Below are positions 6,383 to 6,629 of a stretch of DNA of 6,629 nt, one piece after another. The position numbers and the translations under genes were made by a program. The DNA comes from an uncultured Sphingobacteriia bacterium. Lineage in GTDB: Bacteria; Bacteroidota; Bacteroidia; Chitinophagales; Chitinophagaceae. The stretch covers positions 1 to 6,629 of the forward strand of contig CAMFKK010000140.1 of assembly GCA_945957225.1 (NCBI GenBank), written 5' to 3'. How positions within the stretch are numbered: the first letter of the stretch is position 1; each line of letters begins with the position of its first letter. The notes under the pieces were generated by a model. It was not told where the DNA came from. It was given only the letters and a program-made list of their open reading frames with translations, and did no database searches.

Positions 6383-6629
6383 TGCAAGCTGCTCAATCTA
6401 AAATCTTGTTTGACTGCGAACGCATGAAATATCCTCATACGGGGCTATATCATTTTTGTTGGGAATTGGGTCAGGAATTAATTACACAAAGTCAGGGAAC
6501 AGATCTGAAAATTGATTTGTATGCCAAAAAGAAAGTACAACAACAATTTTCATCAAGGCCGGGTTTTTTAGAGCAATCTGCTTTGCACAAATTTTTAATG
6601 CCCAATTTGGATCAATGGAAGCTCTGGCA
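6382..6629 (+). CDS. Glycosyltransferase (GT1/GT4-like, GT-B fold), N-terminal fragment cut by the window edge
   Basis: The frame opens at the ATG overlapping the meaB stop (TAATG) and stays open for 82 codons to the end of the window. The protein begins MQAAQSKILFDCERMKYPHTGLYHFCWELGQEL, then DLKIDLYAKKK. The ILFD strand, the RMKYPHTGLYHFC turn and the LGQEL helix resemble the N-terminal domain of a Bacteroidota glycosyltransferase group, where the 'G(I/L)Y' loop lies near the acceptor site of GT4 enzymes. No signal peptide or membrane segment is seen, so a cytosolic or membrane-peripheral enzyme is expected. The donor-binding C-terminal domain lies outside the window, so the family call rests on the first domain alone. 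Its neighbours suggest a surface-glycan or LPS-core role. Confidence 0.7.
   Translation, partial: MQAAQSKILFDCERMKYPHTGLYHFCWELGQELITQSQGTDLKIDLYAKKKVQQQFSSRPGFLEQSALHKFLMPNLDQWKLW

Noticed and set aside
1..6629. A defence island, mobile element, CRISPR array or novel biosynthetic system
   Set aside because: Every gene-sized stretch is explained by a housekeeping, envelope or glycan gene; no direct repeats, transposase, nuclease or array structure was seen.

Overview
The window looks like ordinary chromosome from a member of the Bacteroidota, most likely near the Chitinophagaceae. I infer this from the protein families rather than from any marker gene. The clues are an OMP beginning 'AQENSPYSRYG' after its signal peptide, a lipoprotein LptC with the 'CEND' start typical of the phylum, a type III pantothenate kinase, and moderately AT-rich coding DNA. 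I see no phage, IS element, CRISPR array, tRNA or rRNA.

The left half (1-3236) lies on the minus strand. Read in the direction of transcription it is coaX (type III pantothenate kinase), then a beta-barrel outer-membrane protein of unknown function, then lptC (LPS-export lipoprotein). After an 82-bp gap comes an ECF sigma factor that runs off the left edge. coaX/OMP and OMP/lptC each overlap by 8 bp in the same geometry, so the first three genes are very probably one translationally coupled operon. Its themes are coenzyme A synthesis and outer-membrane biogenesis.

The right half (3311-6629) is a surface-glycan neighbourhood. A plus-strand GT2-like glycosyltransferase meets, tail to tail with an 11-bp overlap, a minus-strand polytopic membrane protein of the O-antigen ligase/polymerase (WaaL/Wzy) type. 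A 116-bp divergent spacer separates that gene from a plus-strand pair: meaB (G-protein chaperone of B12-dependent methylmalonyl-CoA mutase) and the N-terminal part of a second glycosyltransferase, linked by a TAATG stop/start overlap. The two glycosyltransferases and the ligase-like protein plausibly act on LPS core, O-antigen or another envelope glycan. MeaB is metabolically unrelated and seems to be a passenger in this neighbourhood.

Nothing here amounts to a new system. The best leads are two residue-level departures: the ligase-like protein keeps the H[NSQ]x9Gxx[GTY] framework of WaaL enzymes but has Phe where the functional His should be, and CoaX has Gly where the family usually has an Asp. 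Gene spacing is tight throughout, and no stretch above 300 bases lacks a gene.
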